Assembly (NCBI GenBank): GCA_034509425.1
Contig: JAVTVJ010000132.1
Location: 4,485,470 to 4,549,469, forward strand
Length of the DNA: 64,000 bases
From: Eopsaltria australis
Lineage: Eukaryota; Chordata; Aves; Passeriformes; Petroicidae
Direction: 5' to 3'
The notes beneath the pieces are model-generated. The model searched no databases and had not been told where the DNA came from. It saw only the letters and a list, made by a program, of their open reading frames with translations. How positions within the stretch are numbered: position 1 is the first letter of the stretch; each line of letters opens with the position of its first letter. This document shows positions 26,815 to 38,366 of the stretch, piece by piece. The position numbers and the translations under genes are program-made.

Positions 26815-26878
26815 CAAACTTGGTTGGAAGGGACCTTAAAGAATTCCAACTGCTCCCTCACCACAGGTAGGGATGCTG
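26815..26878 (-). mobile_element. CR1 3' scrap
   Basis: About 60 bp match the CR1 3' UTR in reverse complement: 'TTGGTTGGAAGGGACCTTAA', 'ATTCCAACTGCTCCCT', then a degraded 'GGTAGGGATGC'. The terminal octamers are missing or decayed. Confidence 0.7.
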
Positions 26879-27195
26879 TAATATTTTTAAGACATTTTTA
26901 AGACAAGCAAGACTTTGCTTTATAAGTAATAGATTTTTTGAGTATTAGTAAAGTAAACAGCTGTCTAGGTGTGTGTTATGAAATACCATCATTAAAAATT
27001 AAGTTTTGCTGGATTTCATGGGGCTTATTTTGAAGGGTAAACTTCAGCTTTCATGAGAATGACACCTTAAATTGATTTTGCAGGTTTTCCGATGAATCTG
27101 AGCTCTTCAGAGTGCTAATTTTGAGTTACAGCTTCTATTTGACAACTTGCACTATAGATTGAGTGCAAAATCATGCACATTGAGCCACAAATCAC

Positions 27196-27212
27196 AAAAA
27201 AAAAAAAAAAAA
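27196..27212 (+). repeat. Poly-A run (17 nt)
   Basis: There are 17 consecutive A residues followed by A/G-rich sequence. No AATAAA signal or gene-like body lies directly upstream on the plus strand, so it is treated as a simple repeat and not a retrocopy tail. Confidence 0.8.
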
Positions 27213-30200
27213 GAAGAAAATTAGCCTTTGGCATGCATGGCTGACATTTCATGAGAAATTTCTCAAAAAGTGCTTATAGTATAGATTGTCACCAAGATTG
27301 AAGTGCATGGAAGCAAATCCCTCTGGTCCAAGCAGTCATTTTTACCTCAGTGCAGTGATTGCGAGAATCTTGGTAGAAGAATTTCAGAAAAAAACCCGTC
27401 TTTCTAAAATAAATAATTTATTAGAACAGCTCCCTGTAATTTGCAAAATGGAACTTGAAGTTGGAACTTTCTATGACTGGTGATCTTTGAGTCTCAGAAG
27501 AGGTTTTGTATGATACTCCTGAGGAATGCTGGGGGATGTGAAGGAAAAAAAACCCCTGAATAAATGGACAGAATTAATATGCTGAGTGCAGTGCAGCTTT
27601 GCTTAAAAGAATGATTCAGTAGCCATATTTTAATACAAAATCAAACGGGGATAGTCAGAGGTTTAGCCAATGTAAGTCACTGGAGGCAGTAGCACGTTGT
27701 CAGGAGATGCCACATGGTACATGGAATATAGATGCCTTGTGAATATACTCACTGCTTGGGTTACTTCTCCAGAATGAAATACTTAGAACTTCTGACACAA
27801 AGTGTCAAAGAACTGTAAATGGAATTTTCTAAAAAGATTTAAATGATTCAGAAATTATTTAATTCAAAACACTTTACTCTGGTGTTTCTCTTTTGGTTTG
27901 GTTTGTTTTATGTTTGTTTTTCTTTTTAAAGTCTCAGTGGCTCCTCTTGCTAATGCATGTAACAAGGATTGTCCTGCTAACTACTTTGTGTTTACTGGGT
28001 GAAAGAAGATTCTGGGAAGGTGGACAGTGGTGCTGAGGCAAATGGCATGTAGGGTTTGAAAAAATATACTTCATACTATAATAAATATGCAAAAAGGCTT
28101 TTGAAAGAACCTTGACCATAGTAAAAAACGTGAACTATTGAAAGCAGAGTAAGTCTTAAGAGGAAAGGCAGCAGAAAGGCATAAGGAGCTTTCTGTGTGT
28201 CTGCAGAACTTGAATACAGCTGAAGTCACATCTCTTCAAAGAGCTTTCTTAATAGAAGAAGAGACATAATTTTGCAAGAGTTGAGTCTGTTTCTGTTCAT
28301 ACCTATGAATATCCAGATAAATACAATCCAAATCTAGTATGTGCTTGGGATTATCAGTGTTTGAAAGCTCTCTTTTGGTGTTCATGGGAATGAAATGAAA
28401 TCTCCCTTAAGCAGAAATTCTAGTGGTAAATGGGCTTGTTTTGTTAGTGAGAAGGTAGAAATATGTGCAGCAGGGATTCTGATTTTGGTAGACTACAGGA
28501 GAGTGAGCATTCTGGTGACAGCTGGGTTGGGATTTCTCTTGTCTAGTACTAAATTTCTCCATCTAAGGCAGTAGAAATAAAGTAATGGTCAAGAAGCTAA
28601 ACCACTTGATCTGTGAGCACCTTTCTCTTCATGTAACTAAATATGAAGGCTGTATGGAGCCACAGTAGCAAAGAGTGAAAATATCATTTGTTGATTTACC
28701 ATCTTATTGGTAGTTGATTAAACCGTCTAGCAAGGTGCTCTGATTAAGATACTGTTTTCTTGGGAAGAAAGTAAGATAGACTCATGCCAGTAAGACAGAC
28801 AACTGCTAAAGATATTGTAAGACAAGGTATTATGTTTGGTTTTGAAGCATATAATTCTGTAATAAAAAAAAATTAGTACTAAAAATTTTCTTATTTTCAT
28901 AAATTCTAGCAGTTTCTATGGACAACATTATTCGTCATCTTGGGGGTAGCATTTATTTTTCTCAGTTTTTTAAGTCTGTTGATTTTTTTTTCTATAGATT
29001 TTTAATTAAGAATGGCTCTAGTCTGGCCCTTGCTGCTATGACTGATCAGCTGGCAGAAAGATGAAGGAAGAGTATTTCTAAGAATAGAATAAGACTGACT
29101 TGTCTGTGTGATGTCCTGAATCTTGTTAATCTTGTTAATTATAGGGCATTTTAGATTTTGTCTCATTAAACTTCACAAATTTTTATTTTTATCCACAGTG
29201 TGTCTAAGTCTAGCATTAATTTTGAAGTGAATAGGTGTCAAACTCATTACTTTCTCTGGATTCTTCTTGTAAGATAAGTTTAATTTAAGACCAGACATCT
29301 TAGCCCTATCATCACAACTTAGTTCAAAGATCAAATCAATAGGTAAATACTTTGCATTTGGCATTCAGTATCAGAGGAAATTATTCCTTCAGCATGTACT
29401 CAAGTAGAGAAAGATAGTGAGCTTAAATGTAGTGAGCATTCGTGGTTCCCATTCTTCAACAGTTTTTTGTATTTCAGTGTTGCAACTACAAGGTCTTTCT
29501 TCAGAGATAAATATTAACAAAAATCCTGGTTTTGTATTTGAGGAATATGAGTGCTTCTGAGGGTCCTTACTGTTATGCTTCCTTAATGTTTACAATTTTA
29601 AATCTGAATCTTTGCCTGTAATTAAGGCAATGGTTTTTAATGTAGCCTCATCTCTCCCCATTATATTAATTGTATTTGAAATGCTGACATGTGGTTATTA
29701 TTGAAGCTAAGAATGGGTTAGAACTGAACCAGAAGTTTCGTTTGAAAGTCCAGTGTGTTGTAGAGACTAGGAATGAAAGAGATGTGTCTGGTTGATTGAA
29801 AGCATTAATAGGAAACTATCAGTCCTCAGGGGCTGGAGATATTTTGCAGTAGAAACTTGCAGAAAAGATTAGAGGTAATTGTCTTCTTTATTCTCACAAA
29901 ATTCATTGAGAAAGTTTCTCATTTAACAGCTTGCCAATGACACAAAACATATTGGACAGCAATTTCATATGAACTTGGAGACCTATTAACAAAAGGTAGG
30001 GATAGAAAGCTGGAATGTTTTTCACATTACAAGTGATAAATGGATGTATTCCTCGGAGCCTCAAGAGGGTCACATTTTAATAAGATTAAATTAGTGAAGG
30101 GAGACAATAAGCATATAAGTCACCAATTGCCTAGTTAAAGAGAAACTACTGGTATACAGAAAAAATAGGGAAACCAGATATATTTTAATTTATTACACTG

Positions 30201-31154
30201 AATTCAATAAATGGTCAAATAATCTCAAGAATGGTAAAACCAGTAAAGTGTAACATAAAAGAGGTCTTGCTCAGTGATGTGTATCTTGTTTTAACTCAGC
30301 TCAAATATGGCCTACTTTGTGACTGATAACCCTGTCAGTTTGAGATTAGGGACAGATATATCATTGCACACTTATAACAAGATGTCTTGCTCAGTCATAG
30401 ACAAAACAAACAGTATAGATTAGGGCTGACCAAAATGCTGCTGAAGAAGAAAAAGACAAAATCCCAACAACCGCCAACCCTGTCAGAGTCTTGAACAATT
30501 TTTTTGTTATTCTGGAAAATCATAAAATGTGAGAGTAACCAATTTACTGCCAATTTTTAGTTGAACCTCTGAGAAAAAACTTTTTGCCTGACCTGCACTC
30601 CACTGAGTATATATACTGTAGTATCAATCCTTCTGCCTCACTCATATCTGTAAGGGTAAATCCAGACTTCTGGTTCATCAATCCTATGTATCTCTCAAAG
30701 AACATGAGATAACAGCACTGAAATTTGATAGAGAAAGTCAGTGCTGAGATATCACAAATATACAGCTTTCTGTCATGGAAAAGGCAGTAATAAGAAAGCA
30801 CTGCTGAGTATAAGAATGTTTGGCTAAATTACTTCAACACCTGGTCTGCCATTCCTCACTACTTTGCACAAACAAAAAAACCCCTTTTTTTCGAGCACCA
30901 TTATTACTACGAGTTCAAGTTTAGGTTTCACCCCACTTGCTTTTGAAAGATGTGTATGATTACAGGAGAAGAGAACTCTTTATCCTTTATATTAATATTG
31001 TTGATATTTACAATTTATGTTAATCTACTCTCAAAAGTAATGACCTTTTGAGTAATCTACATGACTGTTTGCTTTCCCTTTAATTATGGGAACTTTTGGG
31101 AAATCAAGCAGTTCAGAAAACTAAGAGCTCTTCCAGCTTAAAAGAAGCATAAGC

Positions 31155-31206
31155 TTTTTTATTAGACTGATCTTCACATGTTTTTTATTAGACTGATCTT
31201 CACATG
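31155..31206. repeat. Perfect 26-bp tandem duplication
   Basis: A 26-bp unit (six T, then ATTAGACTGATC, ending TTCACATG) occurs at 31155-31180 and is repeated without a mismatch at 31181-31206. Complete identity suggests a recent event. The unit matches no transposable element I know. Confidence 0.95.
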
Positions 31207-32375
31207 TTTGGTTTTATTTCGTGTGGTGAAATGAATGGAGATTGTTAACCAGGCTGCCAAGACAGATGCTATGTGGTGAACTGTGTTACAGAAAAGTAAT
31301 GTCAGGTTATAACTATCTTGTAATTTTTTTATGTTTTTGGCCTGTAAAGTTTACTATCCTATTAAATCTATAGGTTAGTCTTTGTTAGGAGGCTTTCATA
31401 AGATTTCCTAAATAGATGGCTGGTGAAAAAATTCAAAACAATACAACTGAGAAATTCATGGTTATAATTTAGTTTGTAGGGACAGGGAATCATGAGACAT
31501 ATTTCTTATTTCTAAATTCAAATTAATGGACATGTCTTTCTAAATTATGTTTTTCAATTTTAAAAGCAAAATCAATATACTAAAAATTATATGAAATATA
31601 TTTTATCCATTGCATAGTGGTTCATGCTTTTACTCTTCCCTTTTAAACATCCTGTAAGTAAATCATGCTGGGCAGATAGAGAGTGATTTATATCAAACAA
31701 ATAATGATGGAAATATATACACTAGGAAAATGCAATTATCTACACAAAAAACCCCAAACCAATTTCAAAATGATTATGATTGTTGGCCTAATTTTTATGG
31801 AAACAAAATGTATGGGATTGTACTGTCTCCACATCTGTCCCTTTGCCTCTGCTTCCTTACTCTGGCTAATTTCAAGCAAATGGGATGGTATGGTTCAGAG
31901 ACAATAAATTCCTACAAATTTTGGTGGTCAGAGAGAAAACCTCTCTGTGAGACTCTACTGAAAGAATGCAGTAGGATCTTGGATTTATTGGACATCATAG
32001 AGAAATATTGCAAATCCCATACTGGGAAAGCTTCAGTTGGACTTTATTCTTTCATTATGTGTCAACATATTCATGCCTCCATTAAAATTAAATTTTGTCT
32101 TTGCCATAGAATCTTTGTTGTATAATAAACTCATGCCTTGGATTTTGTGCACTTCCACTGAAAAGCCAGTTGATAATGAGACAGAGCTCATTGCAGATCA
32201 GGGTTTGGGAGGTTTAGTGCTTGCAGGAAATGTTTTTCTCTCATGCAGTGCTATGGTATAAAGCAGTATAGCCTCACTGTGCTAGTTGCTTTGTGGGTAC
32301 ACCTTCAACCTGCAGTGAGCCTTTGCAGGTTGTTGCTGACACTCAGTGATTGTCCTCTTTTTGTACTCCCATAAA

Positions 32376-32810
32376 GGTGATCACAGGGCTGGAACACCCC
32401 ATGGATGAGGAAAAGCTGAGAGTAGGGGTTATTCAACCTGGACAAGAGGAGGCTCTGGGGAGACTTTATAGTACCCTTCCAGTATCTAAAGGAGACCTAC
32501 AAGAAAAATGGGGACAGTTTTTTGCAGGGTCTATTGTGACAGGACACGGGGTAATAGTTTAAATTGAAAGGTCGTCAATTTGGAGTAGTTGTAAGGAAGA
32601 AGTTTTGTACACGAGGGTGATGAGACACTGGCACAGGTGGTCCAGAGAGGTGGCCTAGAGATTCTCCACCCCTGCAAACATTCCAGATGAGGTTGGACAG
32701 GGCTTTAAGCCAACAGATTTGGCTGAAGATGTCCCTGACAATTGCAGGCACCTTGGACTAGATGGCCTTTTAAGGCTTCTTCCAGCCCACGCTATTCTAG
32801 GATTCGATGG
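32376..32810 (+). mobile_element. CR1 LINE 3' fragment, ~435 bp, sense on plus
   Basis: This is a 5'-truncated CR1. The ORF2 C-terminal region reads 'GGTGATCACAGGGCTGGAA', 'GATGAGGAAAAGCTGAGAG', 'TTCAACCTGGACAAGAGGA', and 'CTGGGGAGACTTTATAG'. It then passes through 'GTGATGAGACACTGGCACAG' and the 3' UTR 'CTTGGACTAGATGGCC' to a decayed octamer end near 32800-32810. Indels break the frame. The frame at 32350-32562 is part of this remnant and not a host gene. Confidence 0.92.
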
Positions 32811-35368
32811 TTTGTGTTTTTCCCTTCATTAGGGTATTTCATGCCAAGATAGAGGGGCTTCTAGCTCTAATCCTGGGCTTGCTATGCACTTCAGTAGTCT
32901 GGCAGGAGCATTAATTGAATTAGGGCTTTTGAACTGTGCTGAATAAGCCTTGGTGGTTTCAGGAAAAGTAGTCACTGCAGCCGATAGCAGAGTCACAAGG
33001 CTTTCAGTTGAACCCTAGGTCTCTGAGGAATACTTGGGCACTAACTACCTCCTATAAGCCTTAATTTGTTTACTAACTCAAGGAGCCATCCTAACCTCCT
33101 TTCTCTTGTAGCTTATGCTACATTTATGTGCTTGACATTGTTTAAACAATAAAGACTATTTCTACCACCAGAAACACCAGGATCCTGGGCACAGATCATA
33201 CAAAATGTTACATCAAACAAACTGTTGCTATCCTTTGTTAGGTATAGAATAAAGCTCATTTCAGCTGTATACTCAAAAAACAAAAGACATTGCCATCATA
33301 ATTTTAACTGTGATTTTATTTACATTTTGGGACTGCCTGGAAGCCTCCATCAGTGTCAGTGTGCCATTATGCTGTGTGAAAAACAAAGCAAAGGCACAGT
33401 CCTTATTCCGGAGGACTAATGATTTGTGAAACTGCAGAATGCCAGGACACTCTTATGTGTGCTTATGTCTGAATTAATATTATCTAACCCCTAATGTTTC
33501 TTTTTCCACTTTATGGGTTGTATCATCCACTGTTATTTTAGTTGGGTGTAGAACATAGACATTATACATTTGCCATTATTGAGACAAAGAATGGAATTAC
33601 TGGAAGTACTTTTGTAATCAATAACTTTATTTTGTCAAAACTTGACAGGAAATTCTCCTTTTCTTCTTTTTCTCTCTGATGACTGGGTGTGATGACTAAA
33701 GGTATTATAATCCATAGGTAAACGAGGGAAGGAAATGATAAAAATAGTATATTTGTGACCACAGAGCTTAAAAACAGTAGTCATAAACAAAGTCATTAAT
33801 TCTCTTTACAAGAAATGCATGCATGTGTCATTCTGTTAGGAAAGATACTTTTATTGGTCTCACTGAAGTAATAAATCATGGTAAAAAACTGTTATGAAAA
33901 TACAGGCCTGTATAGTGGAAAAAGAAAATCATTGCTATGTCTGATGATTACAGAGAGAAAAATATGTTGATATCACCCAGAATTTTTCTTGGGTGCTGAG
34001 GAAGAACTGGAAGAAGTGGGAGCTCAGCCCATGTGTCCCTGGGGTTCCTGGATTACCTTGCTCAGCCTGCACTTTTTTCTCATCTCCAGCTCAGCTGGCA
34101 GCTCACTCTTGAGCAGCTCATGTTGAAGATGTCATTCTGGAAGAGTGTCTTCTGTCAACTTCTGCCTCTAGTTGGTTTGTTGTCTATTGACAGCAGGTAG
34201 AGAGGAAAAAAGGGGATGTAGAAGGGCAGGATATAAAAACCAGAGAACTTTGAAAATACTGCAGTGCAATTTCTTGTAAGTGAGATCTGTGGTGTCTCAG
34301 TGATCTACCTTGCACATTCCAGAAGTGGGCAGGGGATAAGTCAATACAACCAGTGCAGAAAGTTGAAGAAATATTTCAGCTTGGCCCAGTGGAAAACTGA
34401 ATCACTGCAGCTGCTGATCAAGTGATACATGTACCCCCCTCTGGCCATATTGGTACCAGTAGCTTCAACAGTGTGAGGGAATGTACTTGAGCAGCTGGGT
34501 TTGATCAGCTGGTAGAGGAGTCACTGACCGTGGTTTCAGATGATGCCAACTGGGACCTGTTCTGCATGTAGTGTGGGAATTGGCACAGATACAGAACTGC
34601 TCCCATTTGGCAGTTTGCATTGAAGGAGAAATTCAAATTTTAACTGCTTAGCAATGGTAATTTGTGACCAATGAATTTTTTAGAACTTTTTAGAATTTTT
34701 AGAAGTTGTAAATTCAAGGATGATGAGTCAGACCATGACTGTCCAGGCCAAGGCATGATTCCAGATGTGCTTAATTTTCAAGTGTAAAGATAATTTGCGT
34801 ATCCAACTTTGTAACTCTAGTTCTTATCTGTTAACCTCAAAATGGAGCAGTTTTATACTTGCAGCTCTGGAGGCTCATGACTTCCAGAGACCTCTAGGTG
34901 TGCTCTAAATTATTAATCAAACTAAAAGTCTTTGAAAATATCAAGTAAGAGAATCTGAAATCTGTGATTCAGACTTTTGGTCTGGCAAAGACTTCCTGCC
35001 CCATAAGCACACATTTCTTCTACTGAACTTTTAACCAAGAAAGTGTTTCTGTTAATGCCTCCACTATAAATTCCCAAGCCATCCTGTGGCTGTCATCATG
35101 CTAATGAAAAAAGATCATATCTCTCTTTTTCTCTTCTTCACTGACCAGAGGTGGCCACAGTGTCTCTTTGCATATACAAATGCATGCAAAGACTTAGTTT
35201 CCTATGTTTTATCTCCGGTATTCACATTCAAATATTTTTAAAGCCTACCATCATAGAAATTTATAGGAAGCCTGCATGAGAAAATGTTAGCTTAGAGAGA
35301 AGGAAACACAAAGTAAAAATGTTACAAAATTTTTATTTTTAAATGACACTTAAAATGAAATGTCAGTT
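32811..35368. other. No recognised gene; GC-richer patch at 33.99-34.62 kb
   Basis: AT-rich unique DNA encloses a GC-richer segment (about 33990-34620) with many CTG/CAG words and no long open frame. The patch resembles an old transposable-element or LTR remnant in composition, but I could not match it to a family. Nothing else was recognised. Confidence 0.45.
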
Positions 35369-36310
35369 TCACAGAATTTCACATAATCACTGGGTTGGAA
35401 GAGACTTTCAAGATCATTGAGTCCAACCCATGCCCTAACACCTCCACTAAACCATGGCACCAAGTGCCATGTCCAATCTTTTTTTAAACATGTTCAGGGA
35501 TGGTGACTCCACCACCTCCCTGGGCAGACAATTCCAATATTTAACTACTCTTTCCATAAAAAACTTTTTCCTAATATCCAACCTGTATTTCCCCTGGCGC
35601 AGCTTAAGACTGTGTCCTCTTGTTCTGTCAGTCACTGCCTGGAGAAAGAGACCAACCCCCACCTGACTACAACCACCCTGCAGGAAGTTGTAGAGAGTGA
35701 TAAGGTCACCTCTGAGTCTTCTTTTCTCCAGGCTAAACAACCCCTCAGCTGTTCCTCATAGGGCTTGTGTTCCAGGCCCCTCACCAGCCTTGTTGCCCTC
35801 CTCTGGACACGTTCAAGCATCTCAATGTCCTTCCTAAACTGAGGGGCCCAGAACCGGGCACAGCACTCAAGGTGCAGCCTCACCAGTGCTGAGTAGGGAC
35901 AGAATGACCTGCCTGGTCATGCTGTCCACACCATTCTTGATACAGGCCAGGATGCTGCTGGTCTTCTTGACCACCAGGGCACACTGCTGGCTCATGTTCA
36001 ATTGGCTGTCAACCAATACCCCCAGGTCCCTTTCCAACTGGGCCCTGTCCAGCCACACCATCCCCAGCCTGTAATGCTGCAGGGGGTTATTGTGGCCAAA
36101 ATGCAGGACTCGGCACTTGGACTTACTAAACTTCATCCTGTTGGACTCTGCCCATCCATCCAACAGTTCCAGGTCTCTCTGCAAAGCCCTCCTACCTTCC
36201 AACAGATCAACACACGCTCCCAGCTTGGTGTAGTCTGCAAATTTACCAATGGAAGATTCAATACCCTCATCCATGTCATCAATGAAGATATTGAACAGAA
36301 CTGGCCCCAG
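35369..36310 (-). mobile_element. CR1 LINE 3' portion with reverse-transcriptase remnant, joined to a MARK-like fragment
   Basis: This is a minus-oriented CR1 of ~940 bp with its 3' end at 35369 (TCACAGAATTTCAC, then GGGTTGGAAGAGAC). Reading 5' to 3' on the minus strand from 36310, the ORF2 reverse transcriptase starts at [16 protein letters not shown]. The catalytic motif follows as FADYTKLG, where intact CR1 has FADD, so one catalytic aspartate is lost. Next come [35 protein letters not shown] and [15 protein letters not shown]. After frameshifts the last blocks are [19 protein letters not shown] and [19 protein letters not shown]. Open stretches of 182, 83 and 97 codons cover it, so it is fairly young but inactive. 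The 5' end does not run into unique DNA: it meets a kinase-coding fragment across an A/T junction. Confidence 0.95.
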
Positions 36311-36322
36311 AAAAAAAATTTT
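36311..36322. other. A/T junction between CR1 and the MARK-like fragment
   Basis: Eight A followed by four T on the plus strand separate the last recognisable CR1 codon (Leu of LGPVLF) from the last recognisable kinase codon (Trp of KDKW). It belongs clearly to neither side. It may be untemplated nucleotides, microhomology or a decayed part of one partner. The reading frame happens to stay open across it. Confidence 0.7.
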
Positions 36323-36462
36323 CCACTTGTCCTTCACAATTTGCTCAAGGGTGCAGCGTTTGGCCAGGTTGAGCACCAGGAGGTGGCGCAGGATATTCTT
36401 GCAGTCTGTGGACATGTAAAAGCAGACATGGTACTTGCCCCCCAGACTTGCATCCTGTCTTG
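36323..36462 (-). pseudogene. Partial retrocopy of a MARK-family kinase (MARK4-like), fused upstream of CR1
   Basis: On the minus strand these ~140 bp encode a piece of the C-lobe of the MARK/PAR-1 microtubule-affinity-regulating Ser/Thr kinases. GKYHVCFY is followed directly by [16 protein letters not shown], then [15 protein letters not shown]. The family pattern is GKYR-PFYMSTDC, LVLNP-KR-TLEQIMKD-W. From memory, RCTLEQ and KDKW fit MARK4 better than MARK1-3, but this is not proven. Several differences (His for Arg, Leu for Pro) fit CpG decay of a GC-rich source. The fragment covers only ~45 residues of the roughly 250-residue kinase domain, has no start codon context of its own and cannot be functional. 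An apparent small insertion lies upstream of GKYH. No kinase sequence continues on the far side of the CR1. An open frame of 182 codons runs through kinase and CR1 by chance. Confidence 0.85.
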
Positions 36463-38116
36463 ATAAAACTTACTCTTTTTCAGATCTTTCATTCAAAGAG
36501 CTTGGGTGATATCAAACGTAAAACTGTTGATTTTTGTGTTCACTTAAATAAAACCCAGCAAATTCTTTAGATGTTTTAAAAAAATTGCTTCTAAATACTT
36601 AGAAGAATGTTTATTAAATTCTTGCATGGAGTAGAATTTTTCTCATGGCAGAAAGCTCTATTTCTTCACAAATAGGAATTATATCCAAATCATTCTGTGG
36701 TGATCTGAATGACCACTGATTAATTTATTTGGTGTAAATGGAGCATTTTTCACAACATCAGTATCATATACAATCACAGTCTGATTTGAAGGCATAATTT
36801 TTAGGCATTTTTAGCAGTAGCATTCAGTCAAATTATGAAGGTAATTAGGTACCCCTTGTGCTTAGTCAGTCATTTTGTATAAACATCATATCTCATACTC
36901 CCATAACTATAGCTTCTTACATTTTTTTCAATTAGTAGTTTTCCTTTTTTATCTCAAATCTCCAAAGCTGTGCACTGAGAGGCACTGATAATTTGAGAAA
37001 AGAAACAATCTATTTTTTTGCACATCAGTATATACAATATTTACGTTGTACAGTGATAATCTCCCTCCCTCTGTGTGTGAAATAACATTTCTCAGTCATG
37101 GTGCTAAGGGTGTAAATCAAAACAGAGTCAGTCTAAAAAGAGTGCTTTTCATCCTCAAATACATAAAATATGCATATTAAATTAAAATGCTTTGGAATTC
37201 ATGAATTACTGTAGCCTGGGGTTAGTAATAATTTATAAATTATGAAATTACTTTGGTAGTTATTCATGGAAGTAACTCAACAGTAAAGCATACATATCAC
37301 TGTACCACTGCAGTACATCCAAGATTACTTAAAAAGGAAAAACATTTTTTTACCTGATGTAAATCAATCAAGATGTCTAGATTCCCACCCCAGAAAATAT
37401 CCAACTGAGGTTTTCAGTCAGTGTCTAGGATGCATTTGGAATACAACGTCTTATAACAAAAGCTAAATATGTAGAGGAAGCTTGGTGTGCATGATGGGCT
37501 CTTTGATTCCTTACAAATATAAGGATTCAAATCAGTCATTAATTTGCACGAGTTTACCACTGTGTAATTTCCTCTTTTCAGCTTCTGTTGACATACTACC
37601 TGTTTTATCCAGAAAGAAAAATTCAGGCAGGAGAGTGAAAGTGAAGGTACTATGAAAGATTCTATTTTCCCTCCAATCATTTAATGACATAAATCATTAA
37701 GAAGTTTGCACTGTTGACTGCAGTTAAAACAGGTTTACACAGGGAAGCTTGACTGGGACTATAGAGGAAAGGGTAAATATGATTCTACAGTCGCAGTCTG
37801 GGATGGTCTGCAGCTGAAGCAATGACAGTCACTCTCACAATGTTGCTGTCATGACACAGGGATAATCTTGGAGGCTGCTGTAGGAGTACTGCACTGAGTG
37901 TTGTTCACTAACACAAAAATACATTAAATCCTTGTGAACCTGAAATGTCTGGAAAATGAGAAAACATTTGTTACATTGTGAAGGAAGTATGTACTTTTCT
38001 AGAGGATATTTTAAATTATTAATAATTTTCTTATGCCTTTTGGGGAAATCTTTATGTTTATGCCTGTTAAATTATCAGCATTAAGATTTTACTTGCCTTG
38101 TAAAAGTAACAACTTA
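36463..38116. other. No recognised feature
   Basis: AT-rich unique DNA. The frame at 37414-37680 (minus) has no recognisable domain. Confidence 0.5.
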
Positions 38117-38366
38117 GAGTAGCCTCCCACTGCGTAAAGGGAGGCTATAAGAGATCTGGAGAGGTACTTTTCACAAGGGTATATAGGTATAGGAAAAGGT
38201 GGAATAGCTTTCAATTGAGAGCAGATTTAGGTTAGCTATTATGAAGAAATTCTTTACTGCGGGAGTGGTGAGGCACTGGGCCAGGCTGTCCAGAGAGGCT
38301 GTGGATACCCCATCCCTGAAGTTATTCAAGACTAGTCTGGATGGAGCTCTGAGCAACCTGGTCTAT
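38117..38366 (+). mobile_element. CR1 LINE fragment lacking its 3' tail, sense on plus
   Basis: This matches CR1 from the late ORF2 region ('GTAAAGGGAGGCTATAAGAG', 'GAAGAAATTCTTTACTG', 'GTGAGGCACTGGGCCAGG', 'CCAGAGAGGCTGTGGAT') to 'GAGCAACCTGGTCTA' at 38366, where it stops. The usual last ~95 bp (GTGGAAGG...octamers) are absent, replaced by unrelated AT-rich sequence. Because CR1 integrates from its 3' end, the missing tail implies a later deletion. Confidence 0.9.

Larger units (their letters stand above)
26879..32375. other. No recognised gene
   Basis: Unique AT-rich DNA. The only structures seen are a 17-nt poly-A run (27196-27212), a T-rich tract near 27885-27925, and the tandem duplication at 31155-31206. 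The frames at 27286-27483, 30544-30801 and 31730-32125 have no recognisable family. Confidence 0.5.

Noticed and set aside
35867..36415. 182-codon minus-strand frame as a real fused kinase-RT gene
   Set aside because: It joins 31 kinase codons to a broken CR1 reverse transcriptase with a lost catalytic Asp. Neither part is complete, so it is annotated as chimera plus pseudogene.
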